In this document: positions 26,753-34,553 of the stretch, one piece after another | Position numbering within the stretch: the stretch's first letter is position 1 | Layout: the number at the start of each line of letters is the position of its first letter | Assembly (NCBI RefSeq): GCF_963665245.1 | Contig: NZ_OY762269.1 | Span: 2,176,501-2,240,500, forward strand | Source of the DNA: an uncultured Paludibaculum sp. | Lineage (GTDB): Bacteria > Acidobacteriota > Terriglobia > Bryobacterales > Bryobacteraceae | Length of the DNA stretch: 64,000 nucleotides | Direction: 5' to 3' | Made by a program: the position numbers and the translations under genes | The notes under the pieces: model-generated | Database searches by the model: none | Told to the model about the DNA's origin: nothing | The model's input: the letters and a program-made list of their open reading frames with translations, nothing else

Positions 26753-28156
26753 CTATGGCTTGGGCTGCGGATATTTGTGCAACTCCTGCTTCGTCGTCGC
26801 GTGCCAGTCCTCGATGGATGGTGCGCCGGCAGCGCGGAAGAACTGAGTCAGTTCCGAACGCAGGCCGCTGAGGGTCTTTCCGTACGATGGATCGCCCAGC
26901 AGGTTTCTGGTCTCGCCCGGGTCTGCTTCCAGGTCGTATAGCTCACTGGGGAATTCCTTCGTGCGCTCGATGTACTTCAGGTTCTGTGTGCGTAGTCCCC
27001 GGACGCAGGCGTACTCGAAGTAGAGGCGGTTGCGCCAGTTCTCCGCGTTTCCGCGCAGTAGATGGGTATAGCTGCGGCCAGGCCTCCGTCCACCTTTCGG
27101 GGCAGGGACTCCGAGGTAGTCGAGGATCGTCGGAAGGAAGTCATAGCTCGAGACCAGTGACGGGATCACGCGGCCAGGGGCAATTCGGCCGGGATGGCTC
27201 CAGATGAGCGGCACCCTCAGCGCCTCTTCAAACATATTGAATGGCCAGGTGCCGTTGCCCTTACCCCAGACGCCGTGGTGGCCGGCGTTCCAACCCTGGT
27301 CGGCCGTGAAGATGACGAGCGTATTCTCACGTACGCCCATCTCATCGAGACGCCGCAGCACCCGGCCCACGTTGTGGTCCATGGCGGTGATCAGCGCGGA
27401 GTAGCCGAGCTTGCTGTCGCGGCGGCCATGGTGCTGAGCCAGTTCGGGGTTCTGCCACGCATGCGGCGGGGTATCCGGAAAGCAGGGAAACCTGGAGTCC
27501 CGGTACGGCCGGCGGAACTCCTCGGGCTGGTAGTCGTAAGGGGTGTGTGGCGCGTAGAAGGGCAGGTGGAGCACAAACGGCTTCTTCCTCACGGTGTCGA
27601 GAAACTCCAGCGCGCCATCTGTGACGAGGTTGTCCTTGAAGCCAATCAGCTTGCGGCGCGTGCCGTTGGTCACGAACTCGGGATCGCGATAGGTCCCACC
27701 GCCGCCGGGCACGGTATGCCAGTAGGAGTAGCCGCGCTGTGCCTTGTCGTCGTCACCCATGTGCCACTTGCCGCACATCCCAAGGGTGTAGCCGTGGGCC
27801 GCGAGCGCCTCGCTCCAAGTGGGGTGGCCGTCGAGGAATCGAGTGCTGTCCACTCCGTAGCTGTCGCGAGGCAGAAGGTAGTCCTGTACGCCGTGCTGCG
27901 ACGGGATCAGACCGGTCATGTAGGTCATGCGGCTGGGCGAGCAGACTGGCGTGCAGGCGTAGGCACCGGTGAATCGCGCTCCTGTCGCGGCCAGACTGTC
28001 GATGTTGGGCGTGCGGATGTCACTGCAGCCGTAGCAGCCGGAGGCCCATGCTCCGTGGTCATCCGACATGAACAGGACGACGTTGGGACGAGACGTGGCG
28101 GCCTTCGAAGGGAACAGCAGGAACGGTGCGGTGAGGAGGTCGCGACGGCTCGACAT
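26753..28156 (-). CDS. Secreted sulfatase (formylglycine-dependent)
   Basis: This 467-residue type I sulfatase would remove sulfate esters from glycans. A short signal (SSRRDLLTAPFLLF, Tat-like) precedes NVVLFMSDDHG with the metal-binding Asp pair. The modification site is CSPSR (Cys converted to formylglycine), followed by MTYMTG. GKWHMG and FTADQGWNAGHHG supply further active-site Lys, His, Asp. The open frame extends 303 nt upstream but only as low-complexity Arg/Ser sequence overlapping the next gene; AGGA just before the ATG at 28156 decides the start. No sulfatase-maturing enzyme is in the window. Confidence 0.9.
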   Translation of the reverse strand: MSSRRDLLTAPFLLFPSKAATSRPNVVLFMSDDHGAWASGCYGCSDIRTPNIDSLAATGARFTGAYACTPVCSPSRMTYMTGLIPSQHGVQDYLLPRDSYGVDSTRFLDGHPTWSEALAAHGYTLGMCGKWHMGDDDKAQRGYSYWHTVPGGGGTYRDPEFVTNGTRRKLIGFKDNLVTDGALEFLDTVRKKPFVLHLPFYAPHTPYDYQPEEFRRPYRDSRFPCFPDTPPHAWQNPELAQHHGRRDSKLGYSALITAMDHNVGRVLRRLDEMGVRENTLVIFTADQGWNAGHHGVWGKGNGTWPFNMFEEALRVPLIWSHPGRIAPGRVIPSLVSSYDFLPTILDYLGVPAPKGGRRPGRSYTHLLRGNAENWRNRLYFEYACVRGLRTQNLKYIERTKEFPSELYDLEADPGETRNLLGDPSYGKTLSGLRSELTQFFRAAGAPSIEDWHATTKQELHKYPQPKP

Positions 28157-28211
28157 TGTCCTAGCGTAACGCCGCCTGAAGGGGCACGATTCGGCCGTGG
28201 GTCTGGTCGAA

Positions 28212-28898
28212 CTAGGCGGCGCCGACGGAACGAAGGAAGTCGGCCAGCGTCTTTCCTGGTTCGTCCTCAAAGAAGCCGTCCGGGCGGCATGTACGAATGC
28301 GGTCGAGGCGGAAACTGCGGAAGCCGTTGCGCATTTCGCACCAGGCGGCGAGTGTCCAAACGGACCCCCAGAAATGCAAGGCGAGCGGGCGGACACGCCG
28401 CAGCGTTTCCGAGCCGCGGTCGTCGCGATAGTCCAGGGCCAGGACCGACCGAGCCTCAATCGTACTGCGCAACGTATCGATGAGATTCTCGATGGTGCTG
28501 TGGACGTTCACCGTCGGCGCGTAGATCTGAGGCCGGTCTATCTCTTCCCGCCGCCCCTTCGGCAGAGCCAGCACCACCTTGTCCAGCGCGGGCGTTACGG
28601 CAGTTCGCAGGCTGGGGCCGCCGAAGGCGCGCACCATCCGCAGGCCGACGACGATGGCTTCGAGCTCTTCGCGAGTGAACATGAGCGCGGTGAGTTCAAA
28701 CGACGAGTCGATACAGTAGCCGACACCGGCCTCGCCTTTGACGGGAATGCCGGATAGCGACAAGTCCCGGATATCGCGATAGATGGTGCGTTCCGATACC
28801 GCCAGCAAGGATGCCAGCCGCGCGGCGGTGGTCAGCCGCCGCGCCCTCAGGTGTTGAACGATCTGGAACAGACGGTCAGCGCGCCGCACGACCACCAT
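28212..28898 (-). CDS. WYL-domain transcriptional regulator, YafY type
   Basis: This 228-residue regulator has an N-terminal HTH (RADRLFQIVQHLRARRLTTAA, SERTIYRDIRDLSLSGIPVKGE) and a WYL domain (residues about 135-210: ALDYRDDRG, RRVRPLALHFWGSVWTLAAWC), thought to sense a small ligand or nucleic acid. It follows the VOC gene with almost no gap. An upstream TTG at 28904 is an alternative start. The operon's promoter region carries a perfect palindrome (29293-29316) that is a good operator candidate. Confidence 0.88.
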   Translation of the reverse strand: MVVVRRADRLFQIVQHLRARRLTTAARLASLLAVSERTIYRDIRDLSLSGIPVKGEAGVGYCIDSSFELTALMFTREELEAIVVGLRMVRAFGGPSLRTAVTPALDKVVLALPKGRREEIDRPQIYAPTVNVHSTIENLIDTLRSTIEARSVLALDYRDDRGSETLRRVRPLALHFWGSVWTLAAWCEMRNGFRSFRLDRIRTCRPDGFFEDEPGKTLADFLRSVGAA

Positions 28899-28900
28899 TA

Positions 28901-29272
28901 TCAACGGGCGGCATGCAGGCCGACGCGATTGCCCTCCGAGTCGATGATGTGGGCATAGAAGCCCATGCCCGGCGGCAGTGCCGTGCGGGGCAGGGCAATG
29001 GAGCCGCCGGCGTTAGCGACACGATTCAGCACCGGGTCCAACTCCTCCCCAGCGTTGACGTACAGAACGGCCCCGTCGCGCGATGGAGTGTAGCCCGAGC
29101 CCTGAACGAGGCAGCCGCCAGTGGCGTGTTCACGGTCGCATGGAAAGATGGCCAATGTGGTGCCGTCCATCGTCTCCGGACGCAGGTCGACAGCCAAAAT
29201 CTGCTCGTAGAAAGACTTGGCGCGGGGCAGGTCCAACGCCGGAATCTCGAACCAGGTGATTGGTTTGATCAT
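28901..29272 (-). CDS. VOC-family glyoxalase-like protein
   Basis: This 123-residue single-domain vicinal oxygen chelate protein has the pattern ITWFEIPALDLPRAKSFYEQIL at the start and a closing FYAHIIDSEGNRVGL strand with Glu. Such proteins bind a metal and act on, or sequester, small reactive compounds. It is first in a two-gene operon with the WYL regulator, a common pairing. No specific substrate can be named. Confidence 0.85.
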   Translation of the reverse strand: MIKPITWFEIPALDLPRAKSFYEQILAVDLRPETMDGTTLAIFPCDREHATGGCLVQGSGYTPSRDGAVLYVNAGEELDPVLNRVANAGGSIALPRTALPPGMGFYAHIIDSEGNRVGLHAAR

Positions 29273-29292
29273 GGATCCAGCATGCGCCGGGC

Positions 29293-29316
29293 CTCCTGAC
29301 AGCGTTGTGTCAGGAG
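29293..29316. promoter_or_regulatory. Perfect 9-bp palindrome, candidate WYL-regulator operator
   Basis: CTCCTGACA and TGTCAGGAG are exact inverted repeats around a 6-nt centre, lying 20 nt upstream of the VOC start codon, between divergent transcription units. This is the form of operator expected for a YafY/WYL regulator controlling its own operon. It could also affect the methyltransferase gene on the other side. Confidence 0.6.
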
Positions 29317-29395
29317 TGATTGCGCGGGCCGGAGGATTTTCATGTCATTCTCGGGGCATGCCTCATGCCATGGAGTCACGCCGCGGGAGCTTGAC

Positions 29396-30007
29396 ATGCC
29401 GGGTCTGATCGAACAATTCGGACAGATCGACATCTACCTGTTCGATCAACTGCTGCGCGGCCGCATCGTGCCTGGCCAGCGTATTCTCGATGCCGGATGC
29501 GGTGGCGGACGCAATGTGTGGTATCTGCTGCGCGAAGGCTACGAGGTGTTCGGCGTGGATTCTGATGAGGTCGCCATCGAGAGTGTGCGTCGCATGGCCG
29601 CGCGGTTTGCCCCATCTGTGCCTCCTGACAATTTCCGGGCGGAGCAACTCCAGAGCATGACCTGGCCGGATGCTTTTGCCGACGTGGTGATCAGTAGTGC
29701 TGTGCTGCATTTCGCGCGCGACGAAGAGCACTTCCAAGCCATGCTCGGCGGCACGTGGCGCGTATTGAAACCGGGTGGGCTGTTCTTCTGCCGGCTGGCG
29801 TCCTCGATTGGCATGGAGTCGCAGATGCGATGCCTGGGCGGACGGCGGTTCCTGCTGCCGGACGGATCAGAGCGATTCCTGGTGGACGAGACGATGTTGG
29901 TTCAACTCACCACGCAGCTGGGCGGGGCCCTGGTGGATCCCATCAAAACCACCGTGGTGCAGGGCCAGCGCTGCATGACCACGTGGGTGGTGCGGAAGGA
30001 AGGCTGA
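29396..30007 (+). CDS. Class I SAM-dependent methyltransferase
   Basis: This 203-residue cytoplasmic methyltransferase has motif I ILDAGCGGGRNVWYLL, motif II acid in VFGVDSDEVA, a DAFADVVISSAVLHF segment, and the post-III loop LKPGGLFFC. The start is placed at ATG 29396, where GGGAG lies 6 nt upstream; an ATG at 29342 would add an unrelated 18-residue extension. Divergent from the VOC/WYL operon, with the palindrome between them. The substrate is unknown; a tellurite/small-molecule detoxifying type is possible but not shown. Confidence 0.85.
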   Translation: MPGLIEQFGQIDIYLFDQLLRGRIVPGQRILDAGCGGGRNVWYLLREGYEVFGVDSDEVAIESVRRMAARFAPSVPPDNFRAEQLQSMTWPDAFADVVISSAVLHFARDEEHFQAMLGGTWRVLKPGGLFFCRLASSIGMESQMRCLGGRRFLLPDGSERFLVDETMLVQLTTQLGGALVDPIKTTVVQGQRCMTTWVVRKEG

Positions 30008-30012
30008 CGGGC

Positions 30013-30456
30013 TCATCCGGCGATGGGGATCCAGCCGTGGAACGGCTTGACGGTTCCACAGGTGGGCCCGCCGTCGCGCGCGGTGCCGGCAATGCGCGTC
30101 TCCAGGACTGTTTCCGGGTTGGCCGCGAGCCGTTCGAGCGCGACCTGCGTGATGCCGGTGAGCGGAATCTTCAGACGGCGGCTCCAGCACGACTCCGGCT
30201 GGCCTGCATAGGTGCCGATATCGAGATAGAGGAAGCGTCCACCGGGAGGCCCCTGGACCAGCGGACCGGAGAAATCGACCGCCGCGGCCGTGGGCCCCGG
30301 CTTGAGACCCACGGTGATGTCGAAGGTGAGGATCCCGCCGTTGGAGCGCACCTTGCCGATGGTTTCGTAGGTGCCTCCGCGGCCCTTCTGTACGCCGAAA
30401 TCGACGCCGGCTGGCGGGTTGATGAGTGTGATGCGCAAGCGCACAGTTGTTTCCAT
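30013..30456 (-). CDS. DUF5990-like small protein
   Basis: This 147-residue protein starts with a beta-rich pattern RLRITLINPPAGVDFGVQKG and continues as a likely single beta-sandwich (GILTFDITVGL, GGRFLYLDIGTYAG, KIPLTGITQ). It resembles the DUF5990 family, whose function is unknown. It has no signal peptide or membrane segment. It converges on the methyltransferase gene with a 5-nt gap. Confidence 0.6.
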   Translation of the reverse strand: METTVRLRITLINPPAGVDFGVQKGRGGTYETIGKVRSNGGILTFDITVGLKPGPTAAAVDFSGPLVQGPPGGRFLYLDIGTYAGQPESCWSRRLKIPLTGITQVALERLAANPETVLETRIAGTARDGGPTCGTVKPFHGWIPIAG

Positions 30457-30537
30457 GGAGCCTCGTTGTCAGGCCGCTGCCGCGCACCCAATAGGCCCAC
30501 CATACCATTGCGCCACCGGGGTTGGCTCAGGATTTGG

Positions 30538-31359
30538 TCAGCACTGGGCGCTCCCGTCCGGAGGAGCATACAAGCCCGCCAACCACTTGTGCCACAACGG
30601 CTCGTTGGCGGACGCCGCTGACGGTGCGTCCCCGCCGTACAGGTACACACTCAGGCTGAGTATTACCATTTCTCCCATTGGCATCGAGAAGAGATGGGCG
30701 ATGCCTGGACCCGGGCTTTCGAGCCGCATCAGTACTTGATGTGGATGGCCTCCGCCCGCCGGTTCCTCCAGAATGCCGGCCAATGGTGGGGCTTCGGGCG
30801 AGGACGCGCGCCGGTCGCCGGGTTGGGCTCCTTCCAGGCCCAAGGCGACCGCCAGCTTGGACCATGCTTCCGGCTCGGGGTCCTTGGTCATCCCCATGGC
30901 CCGGAACATCGTTCCCTGCTGGCCCCGGTAGTGAGCGAGGTAGAGGTGCAGGATGCGGAAGAACGCCGGCCAGCCGGATTCGATTCCGTTGAGCTGGTTG
31001 TCCCAATCGTCGGTGCTCGCAAAGAGGCTGTGCACCACCCGCACGATACACGTGCCGCCTGCCTTTGCCTCTACCGTCCATTCCGTCGCTATCGAAGGTG
31101 CATTCGGACCCAGGTCGGCGCTCTCGGCCGCAAAGCGGTGGAGTGGTTCCCAGGCAGTGACCGTTGCCACCGAGTCCATGCCGGGGCCGAAATGCGCGGT
31201 CACTGTGGCCCCAATCTCGCCGCCGCCCTCGACGGGCACGAACCACGACGAAACGCCGGGTCCGGTCGCGATCGCGGCCCAGACTTCCTCAACGGTGCCG
31301 GGGACTTCCACTTCGGCCTGGACATAGCGACGGCCGGATGGGTCTTTCTTTACGCTCAT
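30538..31359 (-). CDS. SRPBCC/START-like domain protein (AHSA1 type) with C-terminal extension
   Basis: This 273-residue protein has an SRPBCC ligand-binding fold at residues about 10-155 (VQAEVEVPGTVEEVWAAIATGPGVSSWF, ATVTAWEPLHRFA, then ATEWTVEAKAGGTCIVRV). A helical segment and a second beta-rich portion follow. The open frame extends 417 nt upstream but inside the regulator gene; AGGAGG before the ATG at 31359 fixes the start. It overlaps the ArsR-like gene by 4 nt (ATGA), a classic regulator/SRPBCC pair in which the second protein binds or detoxifies a hydrophobic ligand. Confidence 0.85.
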   Translation of the reverse strand: MSVKKDPSGRRYVQAEVEVPGTVEEVWAAIATGPGVSSWFVPVEGGGEIGATVTAHFGPGMDSVATVTAWEPLHRFAAESADLGPNAPSIATEWTVEAKAGGTCIVRVVHSLFASTDDWDNQLNGIESGWPAFFRILHLYLAHYRGQQGTMFRAMGMTKDPEPEAWSKLAVALGLEGAQPGDRRASSPEAPPLAGILEEPAGGGHPHQVLMRLESPGPGIAHLFSMPMGEMVILSLSVYLYGGDAPSAASANEPLWHKWLAGLYAPPDGSAQC

Positions 31360-31979
31360 GATGCCTCCTCGGGCTTGGACTTGGGGTCTGTTTCGGCCAA
31401 CTGCCGCGACAGCGGATGGGCCAGAACAATCAAACGGTGGGGCCGACCGCCGGCTGCCGCCGGGTCGTGATAGCGCGCGGCTAGAGCGGTGATGGCTGTG
31501 GTGAGCTCCTGGGAGAACGCTGCCCGTTCGGCCGCGGAGCGGAAGCAGATCTCGGTATCGACGGACAAACTGGGCAGTCGCTTGCCAGTCTCCTGCGCGC
31601 GCCGCAACAGCGCGCCCACTTCCCGGATGGCCCGTGCGGCCAGGGCGATCAGGTAGCTGGCGGAGAGCCGGTCGGCCAAACGACCAGGGTCGGCGGCCAC
31701 CGGTCCCATTGCTCCGGGTGACACGACATAGCTGGCGGCCACCGCGACCATTCTCCGCTCCGTCAGCCCGCCCCACTGCCGTTTGTCCGCGACTTCAATG
31801 AGTTGGTGCGCTTCCAGCGCGTGCAGGTGGTAATTGATCTTCTGACGGGGCATGCCCATGCGAGCGGCCAGTGCTGCCGCGGAGGCCGGCTCGCCCAGTT
31901 CCGAAAGCAACCTGCTGCGAACGGGGCCCAGAGCCACCGCCGCCGCGGCCGGATCGTCGATCACTGCCACGTCAAGCAT
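31356..31979 (-). CDS. ArsR-like helix-turn-helix regulator
   Basis: This 207-residue protein has an ArsR/HTH_20-type winged helix at residues 15-75 (GPVRSRLLSELGEPASAAALAARMGMPRQKINYHLHALEAHQLI). A helical C-terminal region of about 120 residues follows, without the metal-binding cysteines of ArsR proper. It is first in an operon with the SRPBCC gene. A strong palindrome 14 nt upstream of its start is the likely autoregulatory operator. Confidence 0.85.
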   Translation of the reverse strand: MLDVAVIDDPAAAAVALGPVRSRLLSELGEPASAAALAARMGMPRQKINYHLHALEAHQLIEVADKRQWGGLTERRMVAVAASYVVSPGAMGPVAADPGRLADRLSASYLIALAARAIREVGALLRRAQETGKRLPSLSVDTEICFRSAAERAAFSQELTTAITALAARYHDPAAAGGRPHRLIVLAHPLSRQLAETDPKSKPEEAS

Positions 31980-31992
31980 GAGGCTATTGAAG

Positions 31993-32016
31993 CATTGACA
32001 AATTATTTTGTCAATG
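31993..32016. promoter_or_regulatory. Perfect 10-bp palindrome, operator of the ArsR/SRPBCC operon
   Basis: CATTGACAAA (31993-32002) and TTTGTCAATG (32007-32016) are exact inverted repeats with a 4-nt centre TTAT. TTGACA within each arm can also serve as a -35 element. It lies 14 nt before the regulator start and overlaps the stop codon of the upstream zincin-like gene. Confidence 0.7.
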
Positions 32017-32649
32017 CCCGGATGCAGCAGTTATCCAAGGCAAAGCATCGGCGTGGAGCCGCTCGAGATAGATCGGCGCGGAATCGCGAATCGCGGATCC
32101 GTCCCCAAATAGCCACAGCCGCGTGGCCAGATAGTCGATGCGGAACTCACGGCCGGCGCCGGCCGCACCCTGCGGATTCTGCTCGAAGATATCCAGCATG
32201 ACCGCATGCAGAATTTCGTGGACGCACGTGTTTACGGAGACCAGTGGAATGAGGTGGCCATGAGCCCTGTACAGCGAAATCATGCACATATGCTGCCCGC
32301 GATAGCGCATGGTCATCCCGCTGATCGACCGGCCGCTGTCCCACTCCATCGGAATCGTGCCCGTCAGCACGATGTTCAGCGAGGCGGGATTGAGGCCGGA
32401 GACGATGGGCTCCCGGCCGGGCGGCCGGCCGACCTCGCCGGTAGCGTTCTTGCACTCCAGACGGATGCCACCCGAAGCGAAGTTGGCGACTGCTTGGGGC
32501 CACAGACTCGACCAGAAGGCTTGCTTCACTTCCGGCGTCAGTTTCGCCTTGCGGTCGAGGACGAGGCTGATCGGAATCACCACCGGCGGCGGCGCGGTGA
32601 CCGCCGTAAGAACCGCCGGAACCAAGGAGCAGAACGACCGTCGAGTCAT
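32011..32649 (-). CDS. Exported zincin-like putative metalloprotease
   Basis: This 212-residue protein has a signal peptide with an initial RRSF (Tat-like) and hydrophobic VPAVLTAVTA. The only recognisable motif is HEILH (His144, Glu145, His148), preceded by NTCV. This is the zinc-binding HExxH signature, and a downstream Glu or Asp (EFRIDYLATRLW) could be the third ligand. The rest is unlike families I know, so it may be a small peptidase or an inactive zinc protein. A sharp palindrome overlaps its promoter. It ends inside the next gene's operator, so its transcript may run into the ArsR operon. Confidence 0.6.
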   Translation of the reverse strand: MTRRSFCSLVPAVLTAVTAPPPVVIPISLVLDRKAKLTPEVKQAFWSSLWPQAVANFASGGIRLECKNATGEVGRPPGREPIVSGLNPASLNIVLTGTIPMEWDSGRSISGMTMRYRGQHMCMISLYRAHGHLIPLVSVNTCVHEILHAVMLDIFEQNPQGAAGAGREFRIDYLATRLWLFGDGSAIRDSAPIYLERLHADALPWITAASGH

Positions 32650-32666
32650 GGCCCAGTCCTCGCGAG

Positions 32667-32694
32667 CTAGTGTATTATTAAACTAGTACACTAG
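32667..32694. promoter_or_regulatory. Palindromic operator over the zincin gene promoter
   Basis: CTAGTGTA (32667-32674) and TACACTAG (32687-32694) are exact inverted repeats with a 12-nt AT-rich centre. On the minus strand TTGACT overlaps the distal arm and could be a -35 element. The arms recall boxes of GntR (YtrA-type) regulators. No such regulator is in the window, so the controlling protein must be encoded elsewhere. Confidence 0.55.
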
Positions 32695-32714
32695 TCAAGC
32701 GCTATCTCACTGGG

Positions 32715-33290
32715 TTATGGTTCGTAAGGCCGCCGGGCCTTTGCTTCGCGCAACGCATGGCCCCACCACACCAATTGACTCAGCATAGCGGTGGCAGCGC
32801 CGTTCGCCCGGTCGGGATGCTTTGGCTGCCCGCCCGGCTCGAACTGCGTCCAAACTCCGTGGAAGCTGACGGAGTCGCGCACGGTGACGGCGTGGACTTC
32901 GGCGAAAATCGGACGGAGTTGCTCCACGGCGCGCAGTCCTCCAGAAATACCACCGTAGGAGACGAAGCCCACCGCTTTCGCGTGCCACTCCTTGAAGTGC
33001 CAGTCGATGGCCGTCTTCAGCGGGGCGGGGAAGCTGTGATTGTACTCCGGAGTCACGACGGTGAAGACATCGGCCCGCGCGAGCTTGTCGGCCACGGCGG
33101 TGACAGCCGCATTGCGTTGATCGGAAAGGGCTTCTGGGAGCTGAGCCTCGGCCAGGTCGATTACGTCAACGGTGAGGTCTCCGCGCTGAGCGGCCTGCGA
33201 GGCGAACCAGCGGGCGACGGTGGGACCGAAGCGGCCCTTGCGGGTGCTGGCGACAATCACCACGAGGCGCAGTGGATCCTCTGGCGTCAT
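32715..33290 (-). CDS. NADPH-dependent FMN reductase
   Basis: This 191-residue flavodoxin-like reductase has VVIVASTRKGRFGPTVARW for flavin phosphate binding, TPEYNHSFPAPLKTAIDW, the hallmark of the family, and a FVSYGGISGG loop. It reduces FMN or quinones with NADPH. It follows the monooxygenase gene with a 2-nt gap and shares its SoxR-controlled promoter, so it fits the redox-stress module and may supply reduced flavin or detoxify quinones. Confidence 0.9.
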   Translation of the reverse strand: MTPEDPLRLVVIVASTRKGRFGPTVARWFASQAAQRGDLTVDVIDLAEAQLPEALSDQRNAAVTAVADKLARADVFTVVTPEYNHSFPAPLKTAIDWHFKEWHAKAVGFVSYGGISGGLRAVEQLRPIFAEVHAVTVRDSVSFHGVWTQFEPGGQPKHPDRANGAATAMLSQLVWWGHALREAKARRPYEP

Positions 33291-33292
33291 GG

Positions 33293-34000
33293 TTAGTCCT
33301 GGCTCGGCGGCGCGAGGTTAAGGCCGAGCGTAAAGCGCTGAAAATGGGAGGCGTGCAGCCCTGGGAACTTCCGGACGCTCTCCCAGTCCGGACCCGAGCC
33401 GAGCCGGGACGGACCTTCGATGGCCTGGCGATGGGACGCCTCGTTAGCCCATTCCGCGAAGTTGAGAACTCGCAGGCCGTCCATGCTTGCGTGAAAATGC
33501 CCGCCGATGGCCCCCTCCGCTTGCACGGGCATACCATCGATCACGCGGAAGACGTTCGAAATGAACTGCTTTTGCCGTTCGTGGTCGGGGCTTTCGAACT
33601 CGAAGGTGATTAGCACGATGCAGCCGGGGAAGGCGGCCGTATCGCGGAGACGGCTGCGGTGCAGCCTGTAGAAGTCGGGAGCCGACCGCACAATCCCCGG
33701 CACCTTCTGGTCGACCAGGGCGGCTCGCGGCCGCAGGTGCGTTTCGAGGCCGCTCCGGTAGGACTCTTCGTTGGTCCACTGGCCGTAGATCACGATGCTT
33801 CGGCCGTCGTTGCCGCACAACAGGCTGCAGGTGAGCAACCCCTGTGGCCACGGCGCGTTCGCCCAGGCCGCGGCAAACGCGTCCACTGTGGCGCGCTGGC
33901 GTTCCGGCGTTTCGACGGTCCATTCGCTCACGGCCACCAGACCACATTCGGGCCGCATCAGGTTGGGACGGGTGATTGGTTGTTCAACTTTTGAAGTCAT
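33293..34000 (-). CDS. Tandem antibiotic-biosynthesis-monooxygenase (ABM) domain protein
   Basis: This 235-residue protein contains two ferredoxin-like ABM domains, residues about 20-110 (VSEWTVETPERQRATVDAFAAAW, GQWTNEESYRSGL) and 125-220 (IVLITFEFESPDHERQKQFI, NFAEWANEASHRQAI). ABM domains oxidise quinol-like or polyketide substrates without cofactors or act as small binding proteins. It is first in an operon with the FMN reductase and diverges from soxR. The palindrome between them suggests induction by redox-active compounds. Confidence 0.8.
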   Translation of the reverse strand: MTSKVEQPITRPNLMRPECGLVAVSEWTVETPERQRATVDAFAAAWANAPWPQGLLTCSLLCGNDGRSIVIYGQWTNEESYRSGLETHLRPRAALVDQKVPGIVRSAPDFYRLHRSRLRDTAAFPGCIVLITFEFESPDHERQKQFISNVFRVIDGMPVQAEGAIGGHFHASMDGLRVLNFAEWANEASHRQAIEGPSRLGSGPDWESVRKFPGLHASHFQRFTLGLNLAPPSQD

Positions 34001-34018
34001 CTGAAGCCAGCGTAAAAG

Positions 34019-34034
34019 TTAAAGTACACTTTAA
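34019..34034. promoter_or_regulatory. SoxR-type box between soxR and the ABM/FMN-reductase operon
   Basis: TTAAAGT and ACTTTAA form a perfect 7-2-7 palindrome (16 bp). On the minus strand TTGACT lies just outside as a -35 element, with a long spacer of 18-19 bp before a TTTACG/TTACGC -10, the arrangement needed by MerR-family activators. It lies 18 nt before the monooxygenase start and 20 nt before soxR. Confidence 0.65.
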
Positions 34035-34054
34035 GTCAAGGGGAAACTGCGGAC

Positions 34055-34495
34055 ATGCTGACGATTGGCGACCTGGCGAAACGAAGTGGCGTGGCGGCCT
34101 CGGCCCTCCGCTACTACGAGGACCTGGGTTTGATTCAATCGGAGCGCAGCCCTTCGGGGCACCGCCGCTACCTGCAAGCGACGCTGCGGCGCGTGGCCTT
34201 CATCGTCTTTGCGCAGAAGGTGGGACTGACCCTGGACGAGGTCGGCCAGGAGCTGAACAAGCTGCCGAACAATCGAGTGCCGGAGCGTGCGGATTGGGCC
34301 GCGCTCTCCGCCGCCTGGACTCGTCGCGTGGATGAACGCATTGCGGAGTTGCAGAAACTGCGCGACGGCATGAGCCGGTGCATCGGGTGCGGGTGCCTCT
34401 CCTTCGACCACTGCCAGTTCGCGAATCCCGGTGACCGGGCCGGAGTGCGCGGGGCCGGACCTCGATTCTGGATCGAGAAGGGCAGCGGATCGTGA
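34055..34495 (+). CDS. soxR: SoxR-type redox-sensing MerR regulator
   Basis: This 146-residue MerR protein has an N-terminal winged helix (TIGDLAKRSGVAASALRYYEDLGL, GHRRYL), a dimerisation helix, and the [2Fe-2S] ligands Cys109, Cys112, Cys114, Cys120 in the pattern CxxCxCx5C, which define SoxR. Oxidation of the cluster by redox-cycling compounds activates target promoters with overlong spacers. In bacteria outside the enterics SoxR usually controls local oxidoreductases, as here. GGGGA lies upstream of the ATG. The palindrome at 34019-34034 is in the divergent promoter. Confidence 0.92.
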   Translation: MLTIGDLAKRSGVAASALRYYEDLGLIQSERSPSGHRRYLQATLRRVAFIVFAQKVGLTLDEVGQELNKLPNNRVPERADWAALSAAWTRRVDERIAELQKLRDGMSRCIGCGCLSFDHCQFANPGDRAGVRGAGPRFWIEKGSGS

Positions 34496-34553
34496 CGACG
34501 CTCTGGAGCTTCACCCGTGTAGTCGCCGGCATCGCCGTCCGATAGGGGTATAG

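Noticed and set aside
28157..28459. 5' extension of the sulfatase frame
   Set aside because: Low-complexity Arg/Ser residues overlapping the WYL gene; the signal peptide begins at 28156.
27194..28483. 429-codon plus-strand frame opposite the sulfatase
   Set aside because: The sulfatase strand carries the CSPSR and metal motifs; the plus frame does not resemble a protein family.
31360..31776. 5' extension of the SRPBCC frame
   Set aside because: It lies inside the ArsR-like gene; AGGAGG and ATGA overlap place the start at 31359.
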